Assembly: GCA_026387615.1 (NCBI GenBank)
Contig: JAPLLI010000199.1
Location: 1-33,817, forward strand
DNA from: Nitrospirota bacterium
Lineage (GTDB): Bacteria; Nitrospirota; Nitrospiria; Nitrospirales; Nitrospiraceae
Length of the DNA stretch: 33,817 nt
Direction of reading: 5' to 3'
The translations under genes and the position numbers were made by a program. Of this stretch, positions 24,621 to 33,700 are shown piece after piece. Below the pieces are notes generated by a model, which was given only the letters and a program-made list of their open reading frames with translations, made no database searches and was not told where the DNA came from. Every line of letters begins with the position of its first letter. Within the stretch, counting starts at the first letter, position 1.

Positions 24621-26099
24621 CTACGAGGAGCAGCTGACCGACAGATGCTTGCCCCAGTTGGGTGGCGGAGCCGCATAGGCTTCCATCCCAAGCTGGGCAC
24701 GATAGGGATCGCGCAGCAGGGTCAGCAGCCGATCGATTTCCGAGAAATCCTTCTGCTGCGCCTTTTCGATGGCGGTCTGCGCCAGATAGTTGCGAAGCAC
24801 ATACATGGGATTAACACGGTTCATACGGACCAAACGCTCCTCGTCCCGGCTCCCCTCTTCGCGCAACCGGGCTTCGTACCGGACGGCCCATTGGTCGAAG
24901 GCTCCACGGTCCAGGAAGAAATCGCGAAGCGACTCGTTCTGCGACGCGGCTCCGGTCTGAAAGGCACTTAGGGTCCGAAAGAAAATGGTGTAATCGACAT
25001 GGTGCTGATGCATGAGGGCCAAGAGGTCCTGGATCAGCGGTGCATCCTCTTCCTTCGTCTCGATCAGTCCGCACTTGGCCCTCATCAGTTCCATATAGCG
25101 GCCTTCACAGAGAGGCGTGTAGCGATCGAGCGAGGATTTGAGGTCGTCCTTCTCAGCCAGAGGGAGCAGGGCCTGAGCCAGACAACTGAGGTTCCAGAGC
25201 CCGATATAGGGCTGCTGATTGAAGGCATAGCGGCCGCTGTGGTCCGAATGGTTGCCGATGAATCCGGGGTCGTAGTCGTCCATGAAACCGAACGGGCCAT
25301 AGTCGAGGGTGAGGCCAAGAATCGACATGTTGTCGGTATTCATCACCCCGTGGGACCAGCCGACGGCCTGCCATTGCGCGATGAGCCTCGCCGTGCGTTC
25401 GACTATCTCAGAAAAAAATCGCGCATACTTGTCCGTCGCCTCGACCAGATGAGAATAGTGCTGCGCAATGACGTAGTCGGCCAAGACCCGTAGCTGCTCA
25501 TATTGCTTCCGATAGTAGAAGATCTCGAATGAGCCGAACCGCACATGCGAAGGCGCCATGCGAACCACGATCGCGCCGGTCTCAACCTGCTCACGATACA
25601 CTTGATGGTCGCTCCCGACGATGCAAAGCGCCCTGGTCGTCGGAATCCCCAGGCCCTGCATCGCTTCGCTGCAAAGATATTCCCTGATGGTCGAACGCAA
25701 CACGGCTCGCCCATCGCCCTCCCGCGAAAAGGGCGTGAGCCCGGCTCCCTTGAGTTGCAGATCCCATTTCCCGCCCCGTTCGTTCCGCACTTCGCCCAGG
25801 AGGATGGCGCGGCCATCGCCGAGCTGAGGCACATAGACTCCGAACTGATGACCTGAGTAGAGCATGGCCAGCGGCTCCATCCCCGGCACAAGCATACTGC
25901 CGCCGAACACACCGGCAAACTCCGGTCGCTTGGCTTGTTCCGGGTCAAGATCGATCAGTTCAGCTGCCGCGGGATTGAAACTGATGAGATAGGGAGGCGA
26001 TGAGAAGGGAGTGGGATTCAGCTTGGCATAGAACGATTCGGGCAGGCGAGCGTAGGTATTGTCGAACGGCAATTCTTCGAGCTGTCGCAAGGATCGCAT
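24621..26099 (-). CDS. selO: Protein adenylyltransferase SelO (YdiU/UPF0061)
   Basis: This 492-residue pseudokinase-fold protein transfers AMP from ATP to Ser/Thr/Tyr of target proteins and is linked to redox homeostasis. Recognisable segments are 'YSGHQFGVYVPQLGDGRAILLGE', 'DLQLKGAGLTPFSREGDGRAVLRSTIREYL', the catalytic-loop 'HGVMNTDNMSILGLTLDYGPFGFMDDYDP' and the C-terminal 'SCSS'. In that C-terminal motif eukaryotic members carry selenocysteine; the bacterial one here has cysteine and a normal TAG stop. It starts 50 bases after the carbonic anhydrase stop, so it may be co-transcribed with mpsC and the carbonic anhydrase gene. Confidence 0.93.
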   Translation of the reverse strand: MRSLRQLEELPFDNTYARLPESFYAKLNPTPFSSPPYLISFNPAAAELIDLDPEQAKRPEFAGVFGGSMLVPGMEPLAMLYSGHQFGVYVPQLGDGRAILLGEVRNERGGKWDLQLKGAGLTPFSREGDGRAVLRSTIREYLCSEAMQGLGIPTTRALCIVGSDHQVYREQVETGAIVVRMAPSHVRFGSFEIFYYRKQYEQLRVLADYVIAQHYSHLVEATDKYARFFSEIVERTARLIAQWQAVGWSHGVMNTDNMSILGLTLDYGPFGFMDDYDPGFIGNHSDHSGRYAFNQQPYIGLWNLSCLAQALLPLAEKDDLKSSLDRYTPLCEGRYMELMRAKCGLIETKEEDAPLIQDLLALMHQHHVDYTIFFRTLSAFQTGAASQNESLRDFFLDRGAFDQWAVRYEARLREEGSRDEERLVRMNRVNPMYVLRNYLAQTAIEKAQQKDFSEIDRLLTLLRDPYRAQLGMEAYAAPPPNWGKHLSVSCSS

Positions 26100-26149
26100 G
26101 TCTTCATCTTTAGCATGGCAGGAACCGGAATCGCCAGGCGGCCCAGTGG

Positions 26150-26776
26150 TTATCTGGCAGGCTCGGCCAGGGAGACGAACACATCCTTGTCGTCGTCATA
26201 GGCCCAGATATCGCCGGTGGGGATGGAGTAGACCCAACCATGAAGAGTCAGGGTCTTGCGCCTCAACCGCACCGCAACCGCCGGATGGGTTTTGAGGTGA
26301 TCGAGTTGAATTCTCACGTTCTCCTGAATGGTTGTGACCAGCAACTCCTCCCCTTTGAGGTCGGCGTAATTTTCCCGCACAATGCGCCGTGTCGTTTCAG
26401 CCTGAATCATCCAGCTCTTCACGGCGGGCAGGTCCTCCACGGATTCCGGATGCAGAAGCGCCCGCATCACGCCGCAATCCGTGTGGCCACAGACGACGAT
26501 ATGCTTCACCCCCAGCACGGCAACGGCATATTCGATCGTGGCCGTGCTGCCCCCCATGGTCTCCCCATAAGAGGGAACGATATTTCCGGCATTCCGCAGA
26601 ATGAAGAGTTCGCCTGGCTCAGCCTGTGTCAACAACGTGGGATCAATGCGTGAGTCCGAGCAGGTAATGAACAGCGCGCGAGGGGTTTGGCCTTCGGACA
26701 GGCGGGTGAACAATTCACGCTTCGCGCCAAAGATCTCCGCCTGAAATTTTTTAAACCCTTCAACTAATTTTTCCAT
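26150..26776 (-). CDS. Beta-class carbonic anhydrase
   Basis: This 208-residue protein interconverts CO2 and bicarbonate with a zinc ion. Ligands are visible: Cys39 and Asp41 in 'CSDSR', His98 and Cys101 in 'HTDCG'. 'GELFILRNAGNIVPSYG' is the usual conserved loop. It has no signal peptide, so it acts in the cytoplasm, where it would equilibrate bicarbonate with CO2 for carboxylases. It lies 50 bases after mpsC on the same strand, next to the DAB genes, which supports a role in inorganic-carbon supply. Confidence 0.95.
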   Translation of the reverse strand: MEKLVEGFKKFQAEIFGAKRELFTRLSEGQTPRALFITCSDSRIDPTLLTQAEPGELFILRNAGNIVPSYGETMGGSTATIEYAVAVLGVKHIVVCGHTDCGVMRALLHPESVEDLPAVKSWMIQAETTRRIVRENYADLKGEELLVTTIQENVRIQLDHLKTHPAVAVRLRRKTLTLHGWVYSIPTGDIWAYDDDKDVFVSLAEPAR

Positions 26777-26826
26777 CGCCTCTCTCCCTTATGTGGCCGA
26801 CCGCGCGACGGCGCACTGACAGCGAC

Positions 26827-27186
26827 TCAAGAACTACTGGCGGACGATTCACTCGTTTCAAGGTCGTGATCGAGCGTAAACACCATAACCCGCTCACCGA
26901 CCTGCGTGTCGATGTCCGTGAATAAACCGGTGACCTTCACGCCGGTGATGCCGGCAATTTCGGCGCACAGATTGTCCTTGCCTTGCGCCATCAAATTCTG
27001 GCGCATGCGCTTGACCATCTCCACTCCATCCACGTTCTTCACCAGCTGCCGTTCGGCTTGGGTCAGAACACCTTTGAGTCGAACGACCACCATGTCCCGG
27101 ATGATGAAGGCTTTCACATCCGTCGGTCCACGCCCCATGAAGTCCTGCTCAAACTTGATAACAGCCTGTCTGATCGCGTTGTGCAT
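26827..27186 (-). CDS. mpsC: MpsC/DUF2294 protein
   Basis: This 119-residue protein is a full DUF2294 domain (PF10057): 'AVIKFEQDFMGRGPTDVKAFIIRDMVVVRLKGVLTQAE' and 'RVMVFTLDHDLE'. In Staphylococcus aureus the homologue MpsC is encoded with MpsA (NuoL-like) and MpsB (DUF2309), the pair now recognised as a CO2/bicarbonate uptake system. MpsC itself has no known biochemical role and is dispensable there. Here it is divergent from dabB rather than in the same operon. GGGGGA lies just before the ATG and a good promoter is 79 bases upstream. Confidence 0.85.
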   Translation of the reverse strand: MHNAIRQAVIKFEQDFMGRGPTDVKAFIIRDMVVVRLKGVLTQAERQLVKNVDGVEMVKRMRQNLMAQGKDNLCAEIAGITGVKVTGLFTDIDTQVGERVMVFTLDHDLETSESSASSS

Positions 27187-27264
27187 ATTCCCCCGCTTAA
27201 GGGCCCATTGAGCCCATTACACAGGGGCCATGCCAATATGCTACGGCCTCCTCGTGCGACGCAG

Positions 27265-27294
27265 ATTATAGAGACCTTGAGACAAACAAGGCAA
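27265..27294 (-). promoter_or_regulatory. Promoter of mpsC with internal inverted repeat
   Basis: On the minus strand a perfect TATAAT (27265-27270) lies 18 bases after TTGCCT (27289-27294). The spacer contains CCTTG-N7-CAAGG (27275-27291), an inverted repeat overlapping the -35 edge, a plausible site for a dimeric regulator. Transcription would start about 71 bases before the mpsC ATG. Confidence 0.6.
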
Positions 27295-27512
27295 TGACAG
27301 GAGCCGATTCCCGGCAGAATCCCTGCCGTCAGTTTCCGCTGTTTTCCCAGGCAAATTGGACAAAAGACCCATGAGGGTGGTCCCGATGTTCCTGTGCCGC
27401 TGGACCGAAAGATTCTTTGCGTTTGCCTCCGGAATCCTGCTACATCTTGCAATGGAAGACGGTGCCGCAGACTTGATTTCCCGGAGAGGTCTAGCGGAAC
27501 CGTAACGGGTAC

Positions 27513-27542
27513 TTCACATAGGTGTAAACCCAACTCCATTAT
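27513..27542 (+). promoter_or_regulatory. Weak promoter candidate for the dabB leader
   Basis: TTCACA (27513-27518) and CATTAT (27537-27542) are spaced by 18 bases, matching the sigma-70 consensus at five and four positions. If used, transcription would start near 27549 and give a leader of about 200 bases containing the hairpins at 27593-27640 and 27680-27721. A TACAAT at 27585 lacks a credible -35 element. Confidence 0.3.
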
Positions 27543-27592
27543 GGCGCACGTGCGGTCGTCGGCTTTCCATTTCGGTTGGCCGATTACAATAC

Positions 27593-27640
27593 AAGCCAGT
27601 GTGCACGCACTCCGACGAGGCGCGCCCGCTGGCTTTTTTT
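27593..27640 (+). terminator. Terminator-like hairpin in the dabB leader
   Basis: AAGCCAGTG (27593-27601) pairs with CGCTGGCTT (27627-27635) in a nine-base-pair stem (one G-T pair) followed by a run of seven T (27634-27640). The loop contains two further small palindromes (GTGCAC, GGCGCGCC). No gene on this strand lies upstream, so a terminator here would act on the dabB leader or on a short RNA. An upstream GGCTT (27561-27565) can pair with the AAGCC arm and would block the stem. Confidence 0.55.
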
Positions 27641-27679
27641 ATTCCGCAAACTCGACAAGACCGATGGACACTCACGCAA

Positions 27680-27721
27680 ACGCCGCAGACTCTGTCACCG
27701 CCGATGCCCGGCATGCGGCGT
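27680..27721 (+). promoter_or_regulatory. Alternative hairpins just before dabB
   Basis: TGCGGCGT (27714-27721) can pair with ACGCCGCA (27680-27687). The overlapping GCATGCGGC (27711-27719) can instead pair with GCCGATGC (27700-27707), with one bulge and a three-base loop. These pairings exclude each other and end 31 bases before the dabB ATG. They could be an attenuator or translational switch. I do not recognise a known riboswitch class. Confidence 0.4.
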
Positions 27722-27752
27722 CTTTCGTGTTACGAAAAGAGAGGGGCAGGAC

Positions 27753-29453
27753 ATGTCGTTCATGATCCTCGTGCCGCTGCTGCCCTTGTTCGCAGCGCTC
27801 CTCGTCCTGGCAGGCGACGAACGCTCGCGGCAGGAACGGGCCAAGATGGCGGTCTATCCCATCGGCGCAGCCTTTCTCGGCGCCATCGCCACACTCTGGT
27901 GGGTGGCCACACAAGGGCCTATCACCCTCCGGTTCTACGACCCCGCATCCCCGGCGACGCTGGCCTTCCCCATCGGGTTCTATATCGACCGCTTGAGCGC
28001 CGTCATGATGGTGCTGATCTCCGGCGTCGGAACGATCATCTACAGCTACTCGATCGGCTACATGTACCAGGACCCTCACGATCGGCGCTATCTGGCGCTC
28101 ATCGGCTTCACGACCGCGGTGTTGCTGTGCATGGTATCCAGCGCCAATTTAATGATGTTGTTTCTCTTCTGGCAGGTCCTGAGCTACATGCTCTATCTCC
28201 TGGCCCACAACCATGCCCATGCGGCAACGCTCGACGGCGCGTTCAGAACCTTTACCCTGTTACGGATCGGCGATGTCGCGTTTCTTTCGGGCACCGTGCT
28301 CGCCTACCAGTTATATGGGACGCTCGAATTTCAAGCCCTGTTCGCCAAAGCCGCCGAAACGCCGGTCATGTTGTCGCTCTGGCCTGGCGTCGAAATCAGC
28401 GGACCGACAGCCGTCACACTCTTATTGTTCATCGGCGGCATGAGCAAGTCCGCGCAGTTTCCGCTGCATTTCTGGCTGCCACGGTCGCTGTATGCGCCGA
28501 CGCCGGTTCATGCATTGCTCCACGCCGGCATCATCAACGCGGGCGGCTTCCTGATCAACCGCCTGGCGCCGCTCTACGGTCTCAGCCCGACCACGCTGCA
28601 TGTGGCGCTCGTGGTCGGCACGCTCACCGCGGTCCTGGGCTCCACCATGATGCTGGCGCAGAACGACATCAAGAAGACGCTGGGATTTTCGACAATCGGC
28701 CAGATGGGCTACATGATTATGGAATGCGGCCTGGGCGCGTTTTCGCTGGCCGTCTTTCACCTGATCGCGCACGGCCTCTTCAAAGCCACCGTGTTCTTGA
28801 ATTGCGGAAACGTGATTCACAAGGCCCGCCAAGATCCTGAATCGCCCCCTGCGGACCCTCGCGAGGAAGCCAAGGATTTTTCCTCCCTGACCTGGTCGAC
28901 GGGGTTCATCACCACGCTGTTGATTCCGCTCCTGATTCTCCTCGTGACGCACGGCGTGCTCCACATCCCCCTGCTGGAATCTCAGGGGACCGTGATCTTT
29001 CTCTTCTTTATCTGGATTACCTCGTCTCAAGCGATCTTGACGCTCACACGGTTACGCGCCATCGCCTCCTGGAAAGTTTCCTCAGCGATGTTGCTGACCC
29101 TGCTCTTCGTCGTCTTCGTCTATCTGTTCGCCGTCGAGTCCTTCACCGCCTTCCTCTATCCGAATCCGGACGAAGTCGCATCGTACTTCCAGGCCGCAGA
29201 CCTGCCGAACTGGCTCTTCGACAGCATGGTCATCATGGCCACGATTCTGACGGTGCTCAGTTGGAGCTATCTGTACATGCGAGCCCATGGCCAGACGATG
29301 TGGATACCGGGGTGGGTCGCGGGACTACGCGTTCGCCTGTATGTCATCGTCATGAACCGGCTGTATATGGATGAGTTCTACCAGGCGCTGGGGAAAGCGG
29401 TCATGCGCCTCGTCCACCGCATCGACAAGCGCAATGCGAGGTGGTCGGAGTGA
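27753..29453 (+). CDS. dabB: DabB (MpsA): NuoL-like cation-translocating subunit of the DAB inorganic-carbon system
   Basis: This 566-residue polytopic inner-membrane protein is of the proton-conducting-transporter family (PF00361). It has 'SAQFPLHFWLPRSLYAPTPVHALLHAGIINAGGFLINRLAP' and 'QNDIKKTLGFSTIGQMGYMIMECGLGAFSLAVFHLIAHGLFKATVFLNCGNVIH', the ion-channel helices with their lysines and histidines. With DabA it forms a complex thought to use the cation gradient to drive one-way CO2 hydration to bicarbonate. The start at 27753 is chosen for its AGGAC and because hydrophobic sequence begins here; the frame extends 59 codons upstream without meaning. Its stop overlaps the next start as TGATG. 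Confidence 0.93.
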   Translation: MSFMILVPLLPLFAALLVLAGDERSRQERAKMAVYPIGAAFLGAIATLWWVATQGPITLRFYDPASPATLAFPIGFYIDRLSAVMMVLISGVGTIIYSYSIGYMYQDPHDRRYLALIGFTTAVLLCMVSSANLMMLFLFWQVLSYMLYLLAHNHAHAATLDGAFRTFTLLRIGDVAFLSGTVLAYQLYGTLEFQALFAKAAETPVMLSLWPGVEISGPTAVTLLLFIGGMSKSAQFPLHFWLPRSLYAPTPVHALLHAGIINAGGFLINRLAPLYGLSPTTLHVALVVGTLTAVLGSTMMLAQNDIKKTLGFSTIGQMGYMIMECGLGAFSLAVFHLIAHGLFKATVFLNCGNVIHKARQDPESPPADPREEAKDFSSLTWSTGFITTLLIPLLILLVTHGVLHIPLLESQGTVIFLFFIWITSSQAILTLTRLRAIASWKVSSAMLLTLLFVVFVYLFAVESFTAFLYPNPDEVASYFQAADLPNWLFDSMVIMATILTVLSWSYLYMRAHGQTMWIPGWVAGLRVRLYVIVMNRLYMDEFYQALGKAVMRLVHRIDKRNARWSE

Positions 29454-30750
29454 TGGAGCAGATCCTCATCCCCTGGCTCCTCGCCGCGGTCCCCCTGCTG
29501 GGCGCATTGCTAGGCTTCGCGGTCTGGTCTCAGCCGGAAAAATTGAAGGCCTGGTCCGTCACTGTCACCCTGGCGAGTCTGCTCGCCGTCATCGTCAGCT
29601 TCTTCAGGCTGACGGGTCCACCGAGGGACTCCTCTTCCTCCTGCTCCTTCCACTGGCCGCCTGCGTCTCGCTCCTGGGACAGCCGGTGCACCGGGACCAT
29701 CGTCTGGCATGGGTCATGACCCTGGTGTTTCTAGGAATGGGCTTGGGTATTCTCACGCTCCCGTCCCCTGTCGGCTCGATCGCGCTCACCCTGCTCCTGG
29801 GCCTCATCACGTTCCTCCTCTATTGGCATCACGATCTGTTCTGGGGCCCTTCCTGGTTAGGCATCGGGACCTACGGGCTGGGAACGCTCTGCGCGGGGAT
29901 CGCGGCCATGACCGACTCGGCCATCCCCTCGTTGCTCACCTGCGCCATCCTGCTCCCGCTGGTCCCCTTCCATCATGGTTATGTGGCGGCGCTCACACGA
30001 TTGCCCGGCAGTCTCCCCCCCTTCACCGTGCTGTTGCTCCCCGCGATCGGACTGCATCGGGTGGCAGCGGTGTTTTCAACCCTCCCCAATATGGTGATCT
30101 CAGCGGTGATCCTGTTGGCCTTGTCGGGTGCCCTCTATGGAGCGATCAAAGCGCTGGCGCAGTCGCGCGTGCGGCTCCTCCTCGCCTATGGCAGCCTGTC
30201 GTTCTTCTCCCTCCTCTGGTGGTTCGTGGCCACCTCGCGGACTGTCAGCCCGCAGGCCGCGGTCTTCCTGGGCAGCCTGGCGCTTGTGACCGGTGGACTC
30301 CTTCTCGCCTGGCAGGTGATCCGAACACGCTACGGCAACGATGTGGATCCGCGAGCCATTACTGGACTGGCAGCGCAGATGCCGCAATTCGCCGTATTGA
30401 TTTCTCTCCTGGCCTTGGCTGCAATGGGGCTGCCTCCCTTTGGTGTCTTCGCCGGCTTCATGGGGCTACTCTTCACCTCGCCGCTGACTCTCTCGATCGC
30501 CCCCTTCGTTGTCGCCATCACCTGGCTCGCGGCATCCTGGTACATCCTCGATCTGGTGCAACGGCTGCTCTTCGGCCGCAAACGCCCGGATCTCCGCTAT
30601 GAGGATCTCCGCCAATCAGAATTCGCCTCACTCCTGATCGTGGTGCTAATCATGTTCGCCTTGGGTCTCGCGCCAACCAACCTGTTCGAAGGAGCGCCGC
30701 GATCGACCGGCACCGGGGCCATCATGGAGCCAGTCTCATGGAATCGTTAA
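29453..30750 (+). pseudogene. NuoM-like membrane subunit between dabB and dabA, with a -1 frameshift near 29623
   Basis: The start ATG (TGATG overlap with dabB) opens 'MEQILIPWLLAAVPLLGALLG...' with two membrane helices through residue 57 ('SFFRLTGPP'). The family sequence then continues in another frame ('EGLLFLLLLPLAACVSLLGQ...') to a stop at 30750, giving about 432 residues if joined. Restoring one G near 29623 makes 'TGPPEGLLF'. 'LLLAYGSLSFFSLLWW' and 'LPPFGVFAGFMGLLF' identify a NuoM/NuoN-type antiporter-like protein, but the lysine seen in DabB ('DIKKTLGFST') is Arg here. The downstream 375 codons have no stop, so a sequencing error or very recent mutation is likely. The product would be a third membrane component of the DAB locus. 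Confidence 0.8.
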
Positions 30751-33700
30751 ACCCCTCCGTCAACATGGAAACCAGACGCATGGAGCTCCGGGGCGTGATT
30801 CGCCTCGCGAGCGAGGTCGTCGCCCAATATTGGCCGATGCGGACCTTCGTGCATCACAATCCGCTCCATAGCCTCGAATATCTTCCGTTCGAAGAAACCG
30901 TGACACGAGGAAAACAATTCCTCGGAGGAAACGGCTATCTCCCCAGCGAGCTCTATCGCCACTATCTCCGCGCCGGTCGAATTCAAGCCCGCCATATGAA
31001 AGCGGCTGTGGCTCCGCTGGCGCGCGACGAATGGGCGACGATCGGATTGCATCGCGTGTCTCATGGCGAAGTGCTCCGCGCCTGTCTTGCCGAAGGCCTC
31101 TGCACACCGGTCGAGGAACCGTTGGATGCGCGATGGGAGCACGACCCCTACCACCAATTGGACATCTCGATCGCCGATCGCTTGGAAATGGTGTTGCCCA
31201 ATCCGAATCTGGATGAGCGCGTACGGGGCCTGGTCCACTGTAATCAAGCATCGCTCGGCCAATGGATGACGCTCTCTCATTGGTGCGATCAGGCGCTGGG
31301 CACCACCATCGTCGACCAGATCAACCGCGAACTGATCAAGTGGTGCGCGGCGTTCCTAGACGAGGGCCATGCCACCTGGGACATGCCGGGACGGGAACAG
31401 GGTCTGTACCTGGCCTGGAAAGCTCTGGCGGCCCATGAATGGTCGCCCTGCGGCATTTCCGACAGCAGACGGAAGATTGCCAACCTGCCCGACTATCCCG
31501 AAGACGCGTTGCTGGAAAGTTTAGATGCGCTCGGCATTCCGGCAAACCTCCGGCAGGATTATCTCTCCTTGCAACTTACGGCGCTGCCGGGATGGGCCGG
31601 TTTCATTAAATGGCGTTCGGAAGAGCGGGACTACGAATGGCAGCGGGCCTATCCGGTCGGGGTGGTCAAATATCTCGCGATCCGTCTCTGGTATGTGCGT
31701 GAGCTGGTTCAACACACCTGCCGGGAGGAACTCGGCATCGAGGGCACGTACCAGTCCGTGACCGACTATATGCGGCAGCATTCCAAGGAATATTTCCTGC
31801 GTCGGGAACGAGTCGCCGGACGGCTTCCCGCCATCTACGCGGAGGAAGTCGACCGGCTGCGGCATCAGCGCGCACCGGACTGGGACGGATTGTACGAGCG
31901 CTACCGGTCGGACGTCGCGCCCCGCCAGCTCCGGGTCGCCCGTCATGGCGCCGCCAAGCAGTTGCGGTCCCTCGCGCTGGCGCTGCAGCTCGATCCGACC
32001 ACGCTGATGACCACAACGCCGGACGAACTCGTTCGCCTCGTCGAGTGGATGAAAACCTTCCCCGAATCGGACCATGGACCGGTCTGGCTCAAGGCCTTCG
32101 AAGCCGGCTATCAGGAACGACTCCTCGGCGCGCTCGCCCGATCACCGGTCGCCCAGCCCCCATCCGGCGTCGAACCGAAACTCGAACGGCCTCATTCGCA
32201 ATCGGTCTTTTGCATCGATGTCCGCTCCGAACCGTTCCGGCGGCATCTCGAATCCAGCGGCGCGAACGACACCTACGGGTTCGCCGGCTTTTTCGCCGCC
32301 TTCATCCGCTACCGCGCCTGGGGCAAGGAGCATGACACGGAGCAGTTCCCCGTTATTATGCGCGCCAAGAACGAGGTGCGCGAAATCCCCCGCAGCTATC
32401 TCGATCATGTCGTCTCGAAACACGAGGCCAGGACCAGAATGGTCCATGCCGGTCATACGCTGCTGCACGATCTAAAAGAGAACGTCGTGACACCCTATGT
32501 CATGGTCGAATCGTTAGGCTGGTTTTACGGGCTTCCCATGATCGGCAAGACCTTCCTGCCTGCTCTCTACCGGCGCTGGACCAATTGGTTACAGCGCCTC
32601 TTCGTGCCAGCCATCGCAACGACCCTCACTGTCGATAAACTGGCGCCGACCGATACCGCCGAGATGTTGATGGCCGAACAGCAGGCCACCATCAGACAGG
32701 CGCTCCAAGAACGTACCGGCCTGCGCAGTTCGCAGATCACGCCAGCCCTGGTCGAGGCCTTGCGGCAATGGGCCTTGAGCGGTGAAGGTGAGCCGGAGGC
32801 AGCACTCGTCTCATCCGCAACCCAGGCCGGACTCTCGGCAGAAGCCCTCAACACCTTCGTGACTACCTTGCGGCAGCGGTACGACATCAATCAGCGATCG
32901 GCTTCCCGGCAAAAGGAACGAATCACGCGCACCGGCTTTACGCTCGACGAGCAGGTCCTGACCGTGGATACGGCCTTGCGGATGATGGGCCTCACGCGTC
33001 AGTTTGCCCGCCTCGTCCTGTTCTGCGCGCACGGCAGCACGTCGGAGAATAATCCGTTCGAATCAGCCTTGGACTGCGGCGCCTGCGGAGGCAACGAAGG
33101 CAAACCCAACGCGCGCGTGCTCGCCATGATGGCCAACAATCAAAAAGTACGGGAACGCCTGGCGAAAAGCGGCCTCGTGATTCCGTCCGACACGCACTTC
33201 CTGGCCGGGCAGGTCGACACCACAACCGATGCCGTCCGGCTCTTCGATTTGGAGGATGCGCCGCCGACCCACCGCGCGGATATCGCGCGGCTGATCCAAG
33301 ATCTCAACGAAGCCTCCCGCCTCACGAGTCTGGAGCGGTGCACCCGCTTTCCCGATCTCGCCGAACCGCTGCCGGCCCCTGAGTCGATCGCGCATGTGCG
33401 ACGGCGGAGCCTGGACTGGAGCCAGGTGCGACCGGAATGGGGCCTGTCGAGCAACGCGTCCATCGTGATCGGCCGGCGGGACTTGACCAAAGGGATCGAT
33501 CTGGGCGGGCGCGTGTTTCTGCAATCGTACGACTATCGGGATGATCCAAGCAGCCGCTTGCTCGAGGTGCTGATGACCGGGCCGCAAGTCGTGGCTCAGT
33601 GGATCAACATGGAGCATTATTTTTCCACGGTGGATAATGAGGTCTATGGCAGCGGGAGCAAGATCTACCATAATGTCGTGGGACGCTTCGGCATCATGTC

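Larger units (their letters stand above)
27187..27752. other. Divergent intergenic region between mpsC and dabB
   Basis: This 566-base stretch holds no gene I can support. From left to right it contains the mpsC minus-strand promoter (27265-27294), a stretch of about 200 bases with no clear feature, a weak plus-strand promoter candidate (27513-27542), a 10-base palindrome CGCACGTGCG (27545-27554), a terminator-like hairpin (27593-27640) and a second hairpin region (27680-27721) before the dabB ribosome binding site. The frames that cross it lack ribosome binding sites and recognisable protein content. Confidence 0.7.

Noticed and set aside
24590-24640. Selenocysteine in SelO
   Set aside because: The C-terminal motif is Ser-Cys-Ser-Ser with an ordinary stop codon. 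No in-frame TGA or SECIS-like structure is needed.
27394-27765. A 123-codon plus-strand frame in the mpsC/dabB gap
   Set aside because: It has no ribosome binding site, has Arg/Ser/His-rich low-content sequence, and overlaps the leader hairpins and the dabB start.
29371-29452. A start for the NuoM-like gene at 29371, inside dabB
   Set aside because: The frame from there to about 29620 reads as an arginine/histidine-rich shadow of DabB and of the true N terminus. The TGATG start at 29453 gives normal membrane helices.
29453-29640. Programmed -1 ribosomal frameshifting in the NuoM-like gene
   Set aside because: No X-XXY-YYZ slippery heptamer or obvious pseudoknot is visible at the junction, so a missing base is simpler. 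Kept only as an alternative.
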